A stretch of DNA of 64,000 nucleotides. Source: Tatlockia sp. (GTDB lineage: Bacteria; Pseudomonadota; Gammaproteobacteria; Legionellales; Legionellaceae). This document shows, one piece after another, positions 18,044-26,311 of this stretch (position 1 is its first letter; each line of letters opens with the position of its first letter). Location: NCBI GenBank assembly GCA_013697725.1, contig JACCWI010000040.1, positions 62,001 to 126,000 on the forward strand, written 5' to 3'. The position numbers and the translations under genes were made by a program. Under the pieces are notes generated by a model, which was not told the DNA's origin, did not search any database, and was given only the letters and a program-made list of their open reading frames with translations.

Positions 18044-19555
18044 TCATTGGGCTGTTTGCAAGCTTTGTTTAAATGATAAAGCTTGTTGTAAAAAACGAAT
18101 ATTAACCTTATCTGAATCATTTAAATCAGCAATGGTTCGCGCTACTTTTAACAACCGATGATAGCTTCGTGCTGATAGTTTTAAACGCTCCAGGGCATGA
18201 CTTAAAAAAACTCGCTCTTCTGCACCTAAAGCACAAACTTGCTCACAATCCTTTGCACTAAGCTGCGCATTAAGACAAGCTTGTCTCTCTAACTGCTGTG
18301 TTCGTAAAATGGCAATTCTCTGTCTGATTTTTATACTTTCACCACCCTCACTCCGATGAGGTTTAATTAACTCCGCCTGAGGTAAGGCCTGTACATTAAC
18401 TTGCATATCTATTCTATCCAGTAGAGGCGCAGATAGTTTTGCTAAATAACGATTAATCCGGTCAGGAGAACAGTGGCAATTGGCTTGAGGATTTCCCCAT
18501 TGACCACAAGGGCAAGGATTCATTGCCGCGATTAACTGGAATTTGGCAGGAAATTCTGTTTGTATTGCTGCTCTTGAAATACAAATAGTTCCGGATTCCA
18601 AAGGCTCTCTTAAAGTTTCCAAAACATTTTTTTGAAACTCAGGTAATTCATCGAGAAATAACACACCATGATGCGCGAGTGATATTTCACCAGGTTTTGG
18701 CGGATTCCCACCACCAACAAGTGCTACGGGTGAAGCACTATGGTGCGGTGAACGAAAGGGCGGACTACGCCATTCATTAAAATTCGGTAAGCGGCCACGA
18801 AGTGAGTTAATCGCGGCACATTCAAGCGCTTCTGTTTCGCTCAATTCTGGCAAAAGGGTGCTAAAACGCTTTGCAAGCATGGTTTTACCGCTACCAGGGG
18901 GACCACTTAATAAAATACTGTGGCCACCACAAGCTGCAATTTCCATGGCCTGTTTAGCATGGTATTGCCCTTTCACATCAGACCAATCCAGAGCGTCACT
19001 ACTACGTAGCAGCTCAGGCCTTGCAGGTAGAGGGCGTAGCGGTATATCCTGGCAAAGATAATTACATACTTCACGCAGATTTTCCGCGGTAAACACGGTG
19101 CTGTGTCCAGCCAGAGAAGCTTCTTCGGCGTTTGCACTAGCAATAACCAATTGCTGCTGCGAACGGTGAGCTGCCAGAACAACTGGAATGATGGCCGAAA
19201 CTCCTCGTAAGCCTCCACTCAAGGCAAGCTCTGCAATAAATTCATGTGAGCTTAATTTTTGCGAGGGGATTTGGCCTGATGCAGCAAGTATACCTAAGGC
19301 AATCGGCAGATCAAAACCTGAACCTGCTTTAGGTAAATCAGCAGGAGCTAAATTAACGGTAATTCGACGACAGGGAAATTCAAACTGGCTGTTGATGATA
19401 GCGCTACGCACACGATCTTTACTTTCTTTGACTGCGGTTTCTGCCAACCCAACGATAGTAAAACTGGGCAGACCATTTGACAAATGGACTTCAACAGAAA
19501 CGGGTTGAGCTAAAATACCCACGGCGGAGCGCGTCTTGCTAAAGGCGAGATTCAT
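18044..19555 (-). CDS. comM: ComM/YifB-family Mg-chelatase-like AAA+ ATPase
   Basis: The 503-residue protein matches ComM, a hexameric AAA+ helicase that promotes branch migration during natural transformation. The N-terminal ChlI-like domain (VEVHLSNGLPSFTIVGL) precedes Walker A in LLSGPPGSGKTMLAKRF, Walker B in GVLFLDELPEF and sensor AAMNPCPCG. LLDRIDMQV and the C-terminal helical ARSYHRLLKVARTIADL are also typical, and the length is normal. The adjacent upstream gene on the same strand is ubiK. Natural competence is known in Legionella. Confidence 0.92.
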   Translation of the reverse strand: MNLAFSKTRSAVGILAQPVSVEVHLSNGLPSFTIVGLAETAVKESKDRVRSAIINSQFEFPCRRITVNLAPADLPKAGSGFDLPIALGILAASGQIPSQKLSSHEFIAELALSGGLRGVSAIIPVVLAAHRSQQQLVIASANAEEASLAGHSTVFTAENLREVCNYLCQDIPLRPLPARPELLRSSDALDWSDVKGQYHAKQAMEIAACGGHSILLSGPPGSGKTMLAKRFSTLLPELSETEALECAAINSLRGRLPNFNEWRSPPFRSPHHSASPVALVGGGNPPKPGEISLAHHGVLFLDELPEFQKNVLETLREPLESGTICISRAAIQTEFPAKFQLIAAMNPCPCGQWGNPQANCHCSPDRINRYLAKLSAPLLDRIDMQVNVQALPQAELIKPHRSEGGESIKIRQRIAILRTQQLERQACLNAQLSAKDCEQVCALGAEERVFLSHALERLKLSARSYHRLLKVARTIADLNDSDKVNIRFLQQALSFKQSLQTAQ

Positions 19556-19667
19556 TGTTATTTCCTGATTGAGTTGGACTAATGCGACTAATATTTCTCT
19601 TGGAAAAATTGACGCAAACCTGTTAATTAAGCTTAGACAGACCTTCCACGTCTATCTCAGATTAAAT

Positions 19668-19928
19668 TCAATTATGTTTATCTTTTTCTTGATGGATTGC
19701 TTCTTTGATTAATAAATTTTGAACTTGTGCTTGCAAGCTATCTAATTTTTCGCGAGTTCTTGCTAAAACTTTAGTTTGAATATCAAATTCTTCTCGAGTA
19801 ACTAAGTCTAAACGTGCAAAGGCGGATTGGAGAATTTCCTTAAACTTCTGTTCAATTTCTTTTTCCATGGTTTGCAAACTAGTAGGCAAAGCCGAGAAAA
19901 GTTTTTTTGCTAGCTCATCAAACTGCAT
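19668..19928 (-). CDS. ubiK: Ubiquinone biosynthesis accessory factor UbiK (YqiC/BMFP family)
   Basis: The small protein (86 residues) has an N-terminal amphipathic helix (FDELAKKLFSALP) and a C-terminal coiled coil (TREEFDIQTKVLARTREKLDSLQAQVQNL), the layout of the BMFP/UbiK family. UbiK supports aerobic ubiquinone assembly with UbiJ. It diverges from the PII gene and lies 112 bases upstream of comM on the same strand. Confidence 0.88.
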   Translation of the reverse strand: MQFDELAKKLFSALPTSLQTMEKEIEQKFKEILQSAFARLDLVTREEFDIQTKVLARTREKLDSLQAQVQNLLIKEAIHQEKDKHN

Positions 19929-20024
19929 TATAGTTCCTGTTAATTAACTAACTGATGCCTACAGTCTAGCAATCAGCTCTATTCAATTCTACAATAATCT
20001 AACAAAATAGATGAAGGCCCTTTT

Positions 20025-20363
20025 ATGAAAATGCTAACCGCAATTATTAAACCCTTTAAACTTGACGATGTCCATGAAGCCTTGATGGAAATTGGTGTAC
20101 CTGGAATAACCATCTCTGAGACGCGTGGCTTTGGTCGACAAAAAGGCCATACCGAACTTTATCGCGGCGCTGAATATGTTGTCGATTTTTTACCAAAAAT
20201 TAAAATTGAACTGGCTTTACCAGAGAAAATGATTGAAACGGCAATTGATGCTATTTGCAAAGCCGCTTACACAGGTAAAATCGGTGATGGCAAGATTTTT
20301 GTTTATGATCTGCAGCAGGTTGTAAGGATTCGAACCGGTGAAGTAGGCGACGACGCCATTTAA
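20025..20363 (+). CDS. glnB: Nitrogen regulatory protein P-II
   Basis: This 112-residue PII signal protein has the T-loop uridylylation tyrosine, Tyr51, in YRGAEYVVDF, the B-loop TGKIGDGKIF and C-terminal VVRIRTGE. It senses 2-oxoglutarate and ATP/ADP and controls glutamine synthetase adenylylation and related targets. No amtB follows, which favours glnB over glnK, although the two cannot be separated with certainty by sequence alone. It converges with the EVE-domain gene. Confidence 0.92.
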   Translation: MKMLTAIIKPFKLDDVHEALMEIGVPGITISETRGFGRQKGHTELYRGAEYVVDFLPKIKIELALPEKMIETAIDAICKAAYTGKIGDGKIFVYDLQQVVRIRTGEVGDDAI

Positions 20364-20416
20364 CTTCCGGCTCTGTTAGAAGTTTTTATTTACCAAGTTG
20401 AGTAAAGGTGAAACCC

Positions 20417-20887
20417 CTAATAACCTGCTAATAATTCCTGGGTAATAAACTGCCAATGTACTTCACTCACTGGTAAAACCGATAGGCGACTTCCCTTTTT
20501 CAGTAAAGGCATGGATTGAAGCTCTGGGTAGCGCTTTAATAGTTCCAGAGGGATTAGATCCTTAAATTTTTCCTTAAACTGAACATCAACCATGTACCAA
20601 ATTGGGTTTTCAATAGTACTTTTAGAATCTGGATGTTTGCTTAGTGGATCCAGGGCTGTAAAATCTGGGTAGGCGAAGCTTATTATTTCCGTAATTCCAA
20701 TTATTCCGGGTGGGTTGCATTTGGAATGATAAAAAAAAGCCTGATCGCCGGGCGACATCTCACGAATGAAATTACGTGCTTGATAATTACGAACACCATC
20801 CCAAGCTGTAGTTTGCTGTGGCACTGCGCGTAAATCATCAATACTAAAACAGCTAGGCTCGGTTTTAAGCAACCAATATTGGGTCAT
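20417..20887 (-). CDS. EVE-domain protein
   Basis: A 156-residue EVE (PUA-like) protein: YWLLKTEPSCFSIDDL at the N-terminus, WDGVRNYQARNF and PGDQAFFYHSKCNPPGIIGI. EVE domains bind modified bases in DNA or RNA. The start at 20887 overlaps the cyclo-ligase stop by 4 bases (ATGA) and has GGAG in front, so the two genes are coupled; an ATG four codons earlier is less likely. The pairing is common in proteobacteria. Confidence 0.9.
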   Translation of the reverse strand: MTQYWLLKTEPSCFSIDDLRAVPQQTTAWDGVRNYQARNFIREMSPGDQAFFYHSKCNPPGIIGITEIISFAYPDFTALDPLSKHPDSKSTIENPIWYMVDVQFKEKFKDLIPLELLKRYPELQSMPLLKKGSRLSVLPVSEVHWQFITQELLAGY

Positions 20888-21459
20888 TTTTTGCTCCATA
20901 TCGTTCTGGTTTGGGTGACAACAAGCGTCATGGGTACATCCCAGCTTTGGGGTTCTATATAAGGATAGTATTGGAATTCATAGGCTGCACCAATTAATAT
21001 AGGGTGTGTCACCGTAGCTAAGCTGCGATCATAGTAACCTGCGCCCATACCTAACCTCGTCCCCATAGAATCGAAGGCAACCAATGGCATTATGATAAGG
21101 TCGAGTGAATTAGCGGGTAAAGCGGCTGACTTGGCAACATCGGGTTCTCTGATGCCAAAACGGTTAAGAATGAAGGTGGTTTTGGTGTTTGCAGGCAAGA
21201 ATAATAACGTTTTATCTTCTTGTAATACAGGAAAATAACAAAATTTACCCTGCAAAGGTGCAGAATTCCATAAGCTGCTTAGACTAACTTCGCCGCGAAT
21301 AGCTTGATAGAGGGCAATATATTTTGCCGAGCGATAGATTTCAAGTGCGCGAATTGAATCACATATTTTAGTGGATGCTCTATGTTGATATTCTACTGAT
21401 AGCTTTTCACGTATCTGTTGTCGGCTCTGTCTTAATGCCGAGTTGAAACTGTCTGTCAT
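20884..21459 (-). CDS. ygfA: 5-formyltetrahydrofolate cyclo-ligase
   Basis: The 191-residue enzyme uses ATP to convert 5-formyl-THF to 5,10-methenyl-THF. It shows the N-terminal SRQQIREKLS, IALYQAIRGEVSL for substrate binding, IIMPLVAFDSMGTRLGMGAGYYDRSLA as the signature, and normal length. In many gamma-proteobacteria 6S RNA lies directly upstream; the 185 bases here show no convincing 6S fold, so none is called. Confidence 0.92.
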   Translation of the reverse strand: MTDSFNSALRQSRQQIREKLSVEYQHRASTKICDSIRALEIYRSAKYIALYQAIRGEVSLSSLWNSAPLQGKFCYFPVLQEDKTLLFLPANTKTTFILNRFGIREPDVAKSAALPANSLDLIIMPLVAFDSMGTRLGMGAGYYDRSLATVTHPILIGAAYEFQYYPYIEPQSWDVPMTLVVTQTRTIWSKK

Positions 21460-21644
21460 ATCTATACTTCTTGAGATTGTAAATTAATTATTGCTTAATT
21501 TAACTTAAGAGTACAAGTCGCACTAAGGCTAAAGATTTTTTAGTAGAGATCTGGTTATAATTAAAAAAATAAGGTATATACCTGTCAAATTTAGTGACGC
21601 TTTGTCAAAGTGAAGCGTATCAATTGAAACCTTGAGAGAATGGT

Positions 21645-21821
21645 ATGAGTGAATTATTTGATGAAGAAGAATTGGTTGAAGCAGAAGTAATGGTAAAGGC
21701 TGTAGAAGAAGTAGATATAGATCTTATTGATGATTCAAACCTGGATGCACGAAGACGTTTGGAAAATATGTTGGAAGAAAGACGCTTACGTGATGAACTT
21801 AATGATTTTGTCGATTACTAG
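21645..21821 (+). CDS. Small PA3496-like conserved protein
   Basis: This 58-residue frame runs from ATG 21645 to TAG 21821. The N-terminal half is very acidic; the C-terminal half reads DARRRLENMLEERRLRDELNDFV, the helical pattern of the PA3496 family of short gamma-proteobacterial proteins of unknown function. GAGAG stands upstream of the start. It ends 5 bases before the aminodeoxychorismate lyase gene, so the two are probably one transcript. Confidence 0.8.
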   Translation: MSELFDEEELVEAEVMVKAVEEVDIDLIDDSNLDARRRLENMLEERRLRDELNDFVDY

Positions 21822-21826
21822 TCGCT

Positions 21827-22645
21827 ATGTTGACAGAAATTTTTTTTCAACAAGATACTATCCCTGCTCCTTTTGCGAGTGATGAGCGTATTTTTCTTGG
21901 TGAAGGATTATTTGAAACGCTCTATGTTGACGATTCTAAGCCTTGTTATCCTAAACAACATTGGCAGCGCCTAAATAAAGCGGCCAGCTTTTTAGCTATT
22001 CCATTTACCATTCCACTGGAATTGTGGATTGAAAAACTCAAGCAGTTTATCTCCCTCAGCAAGTTATCAAACGGCGGGATTAAAATTATCCTCGGCAGTG
22101 GAAAAGCCAGTCGCGGATTAGCCGAGCAAAGCAAAAATTCCCAGTTGCTGTTTCACGCCTTTCATTATGTAAAAAACATGAAGCCGCTGAAACTGGAAAG
22201 CGCAACTTGGCTAAGAGATGGTAAAAATCCAATCTATCAGCTTAAGTCAGTGAATTACCTAGAGGCCATCATCGCTCGCCGCCAAGCTCAGTCTGCAGAT
22301 GATGTATTATTTTTTAATGTTCAAAATCAAGCCACAGACACGACCATAGCTAATATATTTATCATAAAATCAAATCAACTTTTTACTCCTTCTTTGAGTT
22401 GCGGAGTGTTAGCAGGAATTATTCGAGAGCGCTTATTAATAGTAGCTAAAGAGCAGGGTATTGATTGCGTTGAAACCGACTTAACAAAAGACGATTTATT
22501 GCAAGCTGATGCAGCCTTTACCAGTAATTCACTACAAGGCATTCGACAAATAGCTAGCTGGAATCATCATATATTTACAATTAATCATCCCTTAATTGCT
22601 CTATTAGAAGAGCTTCTTATCAACGATCGCTATCGGTATCACTAG
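21827..22645 (+). CDS. pabC: Aminodeoxychorismate lyase / class IV aminotransferase
   Basis: The 272-residue PLP enzyme of fold type IV has RIFLGEGLFETLYVDD at the N-terminus, the PLP lysine in LKSVNYLEAIIARRQA and the phosphate-binding CGVLAGIIRERLL. PabC releases pyruvate from 4-amino-4-deoxychorismate to give p-aminobenzoate for folate. Branched-chain or D-amino acid aminotransferases share the fold, so the substrate is inferred from size and similarity. The 3' end overlaps the convergent TVP38 gene by 26 bases. Confidence 0.82.
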   Translation: MLTEIFFQQDTIPAPFASDERIFLGEGLFETLYVDDSKPCYPKQHWQRLNKAASFLAIPFTIPLELWIEKLKQFISLSKLSNGGIKIILGSGKASRGLAEQSKNSQLLFHAFHYVKNMKPLKLESATWLRDGKNPIYQLKSVNYLEAIIARRQAQSADDVLFFNVQNQATDTTIANIFIIKSNQLFTPSLSCGVLAGIIRERLLIVAKEQGIDCVETDLTKDDLLQADAAFTSNSLQGIRQIASWNHHIFTINHPLIALLEELLINDRYRYH

Positions 22646-23282
22646 TTTTTACTGAAAAATTTCGATAGCAGCTAAGAAATTTATAGCTCATAACTAACGC
22701 TAAAGCTGCCATCGCAACCAGGAACGCATTTTTGTAGTAAGATAATGGGTTAGCAAAAACATCCATTCCCACATAACCGCAATAGGAATAAATAATCTCA
22801 GCGGGTATCAGAAAAATAAATGAAGTGATAAGGAAATGGCTAAATTTAATGCGGGTTAACCCTAGACCATAGTTAACTAAATTACCGGGAACAATAGGTA
22901 TTAATCGTAGTAGAGCAACAAACTGCCAGCCACGTCGCTCCACTCCTGCAATTAATTGGTTAAATTTAGCTTTATTATGCAAAGCTAACCAATCTCCCAC
23001 AAAATGCCGGCTAATACAAAAAGCACTAGCAGCACCTAAAGTAGCGCCAATTAAATTAAAAAGAGTACCCCAAAGAGGACCAAATAATGCGCCTCCAGCT
23101 AGAGTTAAAACCATCGTAGGTAAAAATAAAATACTTGCAAGGCAATAAATAACTAAAAATATACTTGGCGCAAACCAGCCTAAGGCTTTAATTTTCAATA
23201 AGATTAAAGGAGCTTTCTCTTGAAAAATTATTGTGCTAGCGATAAACGCTATTATCGTCAGGGCGATCCAGAGCGTTCTCAT
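22620..23282 (-). CDS. TVP38/TMEM64-family inner-membrane protein
   Basis: This 220-residue protein has about five or six membrane segments. The signature is LTLAGGALFGPLWGTLFNLIGATLGAASAFCISRHFVGDW, typical of the SNARE-associated/VTT (DedA-superfamily) domain, followed by LLRLIPIVPGNLVNYGLGLTRI. Relatives in eukaryotes act as lipid scramblases; bacterial roles are unclear. It is convergent with pabC. Confidence 0.85.
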   Translation of the reverse strand: MRTLWIALTIIAFIASTIIFQEKAPLILLKIKALGWFAPSIFLVIYCLASILFLPTMVLTLAGGALFGPLWGTLFNLIGATLGAASAFCISRHFVGDWLALHNKAKFNQLIAGVERRGWQFVALLRLIPIVPGNLVNYGLGLTRIKFSHFLITSFIFLIPAEIIYSYCGYVGMDVFANPLSYYKNAFLVAMAALALVMSYKFLSCYRNFSVKTSDTDSDR

Positions 23283-23331
23283 AGGTCTTCATTTCTAAAC
23301 CACATAAAGACACTCTATTACAGCCTTTAAT

Positions 23332-24957
23332 TTAGAGCAAGCAACGATTAGGAGAAGCTGTGTTGAGATGGTGTTCATGATTAGCTTCAGGGTTTTCAGT
23401 TAAGCTTTTTGAGTTAGCGCTAAAGCGTTGAGGATTATCAGATGTTTTTAAAATTGGTTGATTAGTCTTTGGAAATTTTTGCAAGCCAATCTCTTTCAAT
23501 TCAACAGAGTTTACTATTTTTTTATTCAACCAATAGTCAATTTCTTTCGCAATATATCCGTGAGGTATTAAACGCTTCGTCATGATAGATATCCACGCAG
23601 CCTCATGAGGTTGCAATGGAGCTGTGGCTTTGATTGTATTTAGCATAGTAAGATCACCGCTGATGCTGGCAAGTATTATTTTATTACCATAATAAACGGC
23701 ATTTCTAAAATCAAATTCTGCTAAAGCCGAGGTATTGTTAAAAATGCTAAGTATTGATTCGCACTCTTCTAGGGAAAAAACAGTCTCCATTAAATCCTCT
23801 TTTCTCGCTTTTTGCGCTGCACCCCAGGTTCGTAATATCTTGTCGCTTAAAATTTCCACGGTGGTAAGTAACACACTGTTATGTTGTTGGTTTGGATGAT
23901 TATGGTAATGGATTAATAAATCCTGGCAGGCTAAACGGGCAAAATTTATTAAAAGCGGATTATCTAAATCAAAGCCTTTTTGTTTAATAATTGAGCTTGA
24001 AGTCTGGGGCTGTTTTTTTGAGGTAAAGCTATCAGGCTGTAATTCAGGTAAAGACCAAAACTTCAAGATTTTTGGTTGAAGCCTTTGATAACAACTGGAG
24101 CTTTCATTAGTAGTAGGGGAAGTTTCTCTGGATTGCGCCACTTGCAGCAAGTTTTCAAAGGCTGATTCTTGAGGAAAGGCAAGAACTAGCAATAAATCAA
24201 GAATGGCAAAGCAACGTGGATTGATTGGATCGCTAACCATAGGCGAGATAAATAAATTCAAGAGAGCAGAACTTAGAAGTTCGTTTTCGATGAAATCTTC
24301 AGGAAAAATTAATGGGTTAGGAAAATCATTAACATAACGCTGGTAATAATAGCTAATAGTGTCTATAGGATGTTTCGCATAAAGTTGCGCTAACAAACCT
24401 AGATAAGCAGCTGGGTTTAGGCAACGTTTAATCGCCTCCAAACGTTCCCTAATATTATCTATACTTTCACTGCCCTGAGGTAGAAAGTTTACACGCCAGT
24501 TAATATCAGCTAATGCTAGTTCTGGATTGGTAAAAAGTGCTTTTTCATAATCGGAATCGGGGAGCAAGTCAGTCTGCTTTCCAGTAGCAGAGCTATTTTT
24601 AGTAAGTTGTAAACCTTTAATCCGCTTAACTTGAATGTTGATTGATAAGATAGCTATTAACTGTTCGTCATCAGAAGATGGCCAGCAGAAACAAAAAATG
24701 CTCACTATAAAAGTCCATAGAGCGCCCCAAAAAGACCATTCACTTTCAGTTTGCACCTCTTGATTCGGTCTAAATCCGGACTTCTCTAAAATTTTCATCC
24801 TCTCTTCTTTAAAAAGATGAAGACGTTGTTCAGAGCTTTCCTCTGAATTAATAATGGCTAATAATTTTAATGCGCTTGCTTCACTATGGCCAAGAAGCTT
24901 AGCCTTCCATTCCTGCAGTTCTGCTTCTTGTTCATTGTATTTGCGCATGATGCTCAC
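23332..24957 (-). CDS. Unrecognised 541-residue protein beside the Dot/Icm locus, candidate effector
   Basis: No family is recognised. Residues 1-65 are charged and helical. A Trp/Phe-rich hydrophobic patch follows near residues 72-92 (FWGALWTFIVSIFCFCW), then a long soluble helical region. The tail, about 60 residues, is Ser/Asn/His-rich and disordered-looking. No signal peptide is seen. It diverges from the 65-residue gene that carries a PmrA-type box. A weak CTTAAC-N5-CTATTG followed 11 bases later by TATGAT precedes this gene too. Size, lack of housekeeping homology and location suggest a translocated substrate; this is inference. Confidence 0.55.
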   Translation of the reverse strand: MSIMRKYNEQEAELQEWKAKLLGHSEASALKLLAIINSEESSEQRLHLFKEERMKILEKSGFRPNQEVQTESEWSFWGALWTFIVSIFCFCWPSSDDEQLIAILSINIQVKRIKGLQLTKNSSATGKQTDLLPDSDYEKALFTNPELALADINWRVNFLPQGSESIDNIRERLEAIKRCLNPAAYLGLLAQLYAKHPIDTISYYYQRYVNDFPNPLIFPEDFIENELLSSALLNLFISPMVSDPINPRCFAILDLLLVLAFPQESAFENLLQVAQSRETSPTTNESSSCYQRLQPKILKFWSLPELQPDSFTSKKQPQTSSSIIKQKGFDLDNPLLINFARLACQDLLIHYHNHPNQQHNSVLLTTVEILSDKILRTWGAAQKARKEDLMETVFSLEECESILSIFNNTSALAEFDFRNAVYYGNKIILASISGDLTMLNTIKATAPLQPHEAAWISIMTKRLIPHGYIAKEIDYWLNKKIVNSVELKEIGLQKFPKTNQPILKTSDNPQRFSANSKSLTENPEANHEHHLNTASPNRCLL

Positions 24958-25111
24958 TGTATAATTTTTATCTAATATTTTAAAATCATATCATGTTAGA
25001 TCAATAGTTTTTGTTAAGTTATTGTAAAAATTTGCATCATTATGCTTTAACCTGTTCATTCTTATGAAGAAAAAAAAATTGAATTAAAAATGTTCAGTTT
25101 GTCGGCTTGCT

Positions 25112-25144
25112 CTTAATAATTTCTTAATCTTTGCTTGCTATTAT
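25112..25144 (+). promoter_or_regulatory. PmrA-type box and -10 element before the 65-residue gene
   Basis: CTTAAT at 25112-25117 and again at 25123-25128, spaced by 5 bases (11-base period), is the tandem half-site pattern of PmrA boxes (Legionella consensus cTTAATatT repeated). A -10-like TATTAT follows at 25139-25144, ten bases after the second half-site, so the box covers the -35 position as in PmrA-activated promoters. Confidence 0.7.
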
Positions 25145-25173
25145 GGAATTATTAATCATCTTCAGGAGTATCA

Positions 25174-25371
25174 ATGCCTAATAGCACTACTCAAATGCTC
25201 GCCATATTGAACGTTGCAACTCATTCTGCCAAAGATGAAGTTGACACTGCAGCAGTTTCATTAGCAGAATCTCCAAAGGATGATGTTGCACCAAACGATT
25301 TTATGACCAACCTTATTGAAATGTGTTTAGCTCCCACCAAAGATAAACCAAAACTCACACCTAATTCCTAA
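25174..25371 (+). CDS. Small unrecognised protein under a PmrA-type promoter
   Basis: This 65-residue frame has a good ribosome site (AGGAG, 5 bases before ATG) and a well-formed upstream PmrA-type box. The protein is soluble: an N-terminal helix (TQMLAILNVATHSAKDEV), an Ala/Asp-rich middle and a short hydrophobic turn (FMTNLIEMCLA) near the C-terminus. I recognise no family. It lies 149 bases before icmT. It may be a small Dot/Icm substrate or an accessory factor. The regulatory signal makes the gene likely to be real; function unknown. Confidence 0.6.
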   Translation: MPNSTTQMLAILNVATHSAKDEVDTAAVSLAESPKDDVAPNDFMTNLIEMCLAPTKDKPKLTPNS

Positions 25372-25423
25372 GCTAAGCAGCGCTAGCGCTGCACTCTCAT
25401 CTTGTATTCTCAAACCTAAACGA

Positions 25424-25429
25424 TATACT
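25424..25429 (+). promoter_or_regulatory. TATACT -10-like element before icmT
   Basis: TATACT is the -10-type element reported for several L. pneumophila icm promoters. It lies 91 bases before the icmT ATG. No strong -35 is visible. A second possible promoter (TTGCAA near 25476) lies closer. Confidence 0.45.
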
Positions 25430-25520
25430 TAATAGATAAACACATGGCTTTTAAACTAAAATTTTTGCAAGCCCCTGTATTGAAATTCTATTAAAATTCA
25501 AATTCGGATTAGGAGTGTGT

Positions 25521-25778
25521 ATGGCGGGATTCTCTGAAAATTCACATTGGCGTGATTCAGCCAGATCTGCCCGCTTTTATTTAGTGGATGCAAGAGCTGC
25601 TTTTCCAATCTTTCTCTTTTTAATGCATATCAGGGTCTGGACGGGTGTTTTAGTTTTAGTTTCCGCCGTTTTTTTTGGATTTATAGAGCGCTATGGTTTT
25701 ACAGTTCCAGTATTTTTACGTTGGCTTAGACATTTTCTAGCAGGAAATATCAAAACAACTCAACCATGGTGGCGATAA
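25521..25778 (+). CDS. icmT: Dot/Icm protein IcmT
   Basis: IcmT is a small inner-membrane protein of the Dot/Icm system, linked to pore formation and egress from host cells. From the ATG at 25521 (AGGA 6 bases upstream) it has 85 residues, the normal size; a GTG two codons earlier is less likely. It shows HWRDSARSARFYLVDARAAFP followed by one or two membrane segments (FPIFLFLMHIRVWTGVLVLVSAVFFGFI) and a C-terminal PWWR. Its stop overlaps the icmS start (TAATG). Confidence 0.95.
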   Translation: MAGFSENSHWRDSARSARFYLVDARAAFPIFLFLMHIRVWTGVLVLVSAVFFGFIERYGFTVPVFLRWLRHFLAGNIKTTQPWWR

Positions 25779-26122
25779 TGGCGACGGATATCTGCAAAAA
25801 TTTATCACTCATTGCTACTACCTTAAATGCTAAATTTTATCTCAATGATCGTTTCGTCAGCTATGACGAAGTCTTTGCAGATACTGGTTTGCTCCCTGCT
25901 ATTGCTCGTCGCGCAGATCAACTTTGCTCACTTTGCCTTGGTTATGGCCTTGGCGCAACTTTTGATGAGGCAGAAGGCTCTTTGTTAGGGACTCGCGTAG
26001 TATTTGATGAAGTAACTCCAAACTCCTTGCGGCTGCTCTGTATGACTGATGTATTAAATGAGCTCATTCAGGGTGGACCAAGCAGAGATTATACGCCCCT
26101 TGATGAATTAATGTATGACTAG
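25778..26122 (+). CDS. icmS: Dot/Icm chaperone/adaptor IcmS
   Basis: IcmS is a small acidic cytoplasmic adaptor that pairs with IcmW and LvgA and docks effectors on the DotL coupling complex. The ATG at 25778 overlaps the icmT stop and gives 114 residues, aligning with the known N-terminus; an upstream ATG at 25766 would overlap icmT more. Strongly conserved stretches include NAKFYLNDRFVSYDEVF, RADQLCSLCLGYGLGAT and QGGPSRDYTPLDELMYD. Confidence 0.96.
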   Translation: MATDICKNLSLIATTLNAKFYLNDRFVSYDEVFADTGLLPAIARRADQLCSLCLGYGLGATFDEAEGSLLGTRVVFDEVTPNSLRLLCMTDVLNELIQGGPSRDYTPLDELMYD

Positions 26123-26216
26123 AACTCCTGGTCACTTACTCGAAATAATGATTTTAGTACTAACGATGCTCAGTTATGGTTATAATTGGTAACAGGCTTT
26201 ATTTTTATAGCAAAGT

Positions 26217-26232
26217 GTAAAAAATGTGAAAG
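26217..26232 (+). promoter_or_regulatory. CpxR-like site before the fir gene
   Basis: GTAAA at 26217 is followed after 6 bases by GAAAG. The CpxR consensus is GTAAA-N6-GTAAA, so one half-site is perfect and the second is poor. CpxR controls icmR in L. pneumophila, which makes the position suggestive. Confidence 0.35.
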
Positions 26233-26242
26233 TTTAAGCGTC

Positions 26243-26276
26243 CTTAAGGATATCTTAAGGGAAATTCTGTTATTGT
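26243..26276 (+). promoter_or_regulatory. PmrA-type box with extended -10 before the fir gene
   Basis: CTTAAG at 26243-26248 and 26254-26259 are separated by 5 bases, fitting the general PmrA pattern YTTAAK-N5-YTTAAK. Eleven bases later comes TGT-TATTGT (extended -10 at 26268-26276). The geometry matches the box before the 65-residue gene. Confidence 0.5.
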
Positions 26277-26311
26277 GAATTATGTAATAAAAATGATCTA
26301 CGGAGCACCTT

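Noticed and set aside
21460..21644. 6S RNA upstream of the cyclo-ligase gene
   Set aside because: The usual position was inspected, but no long irregular hairpin with a central bubble could be drawn.
23332..23360. C-terminal lipidation (CaaX) motif in the 541-residue protein
   Set aside because: The protein ends in CLL, with Cys at the third-last rather than fourth-last position, so it is not a CaaX box.
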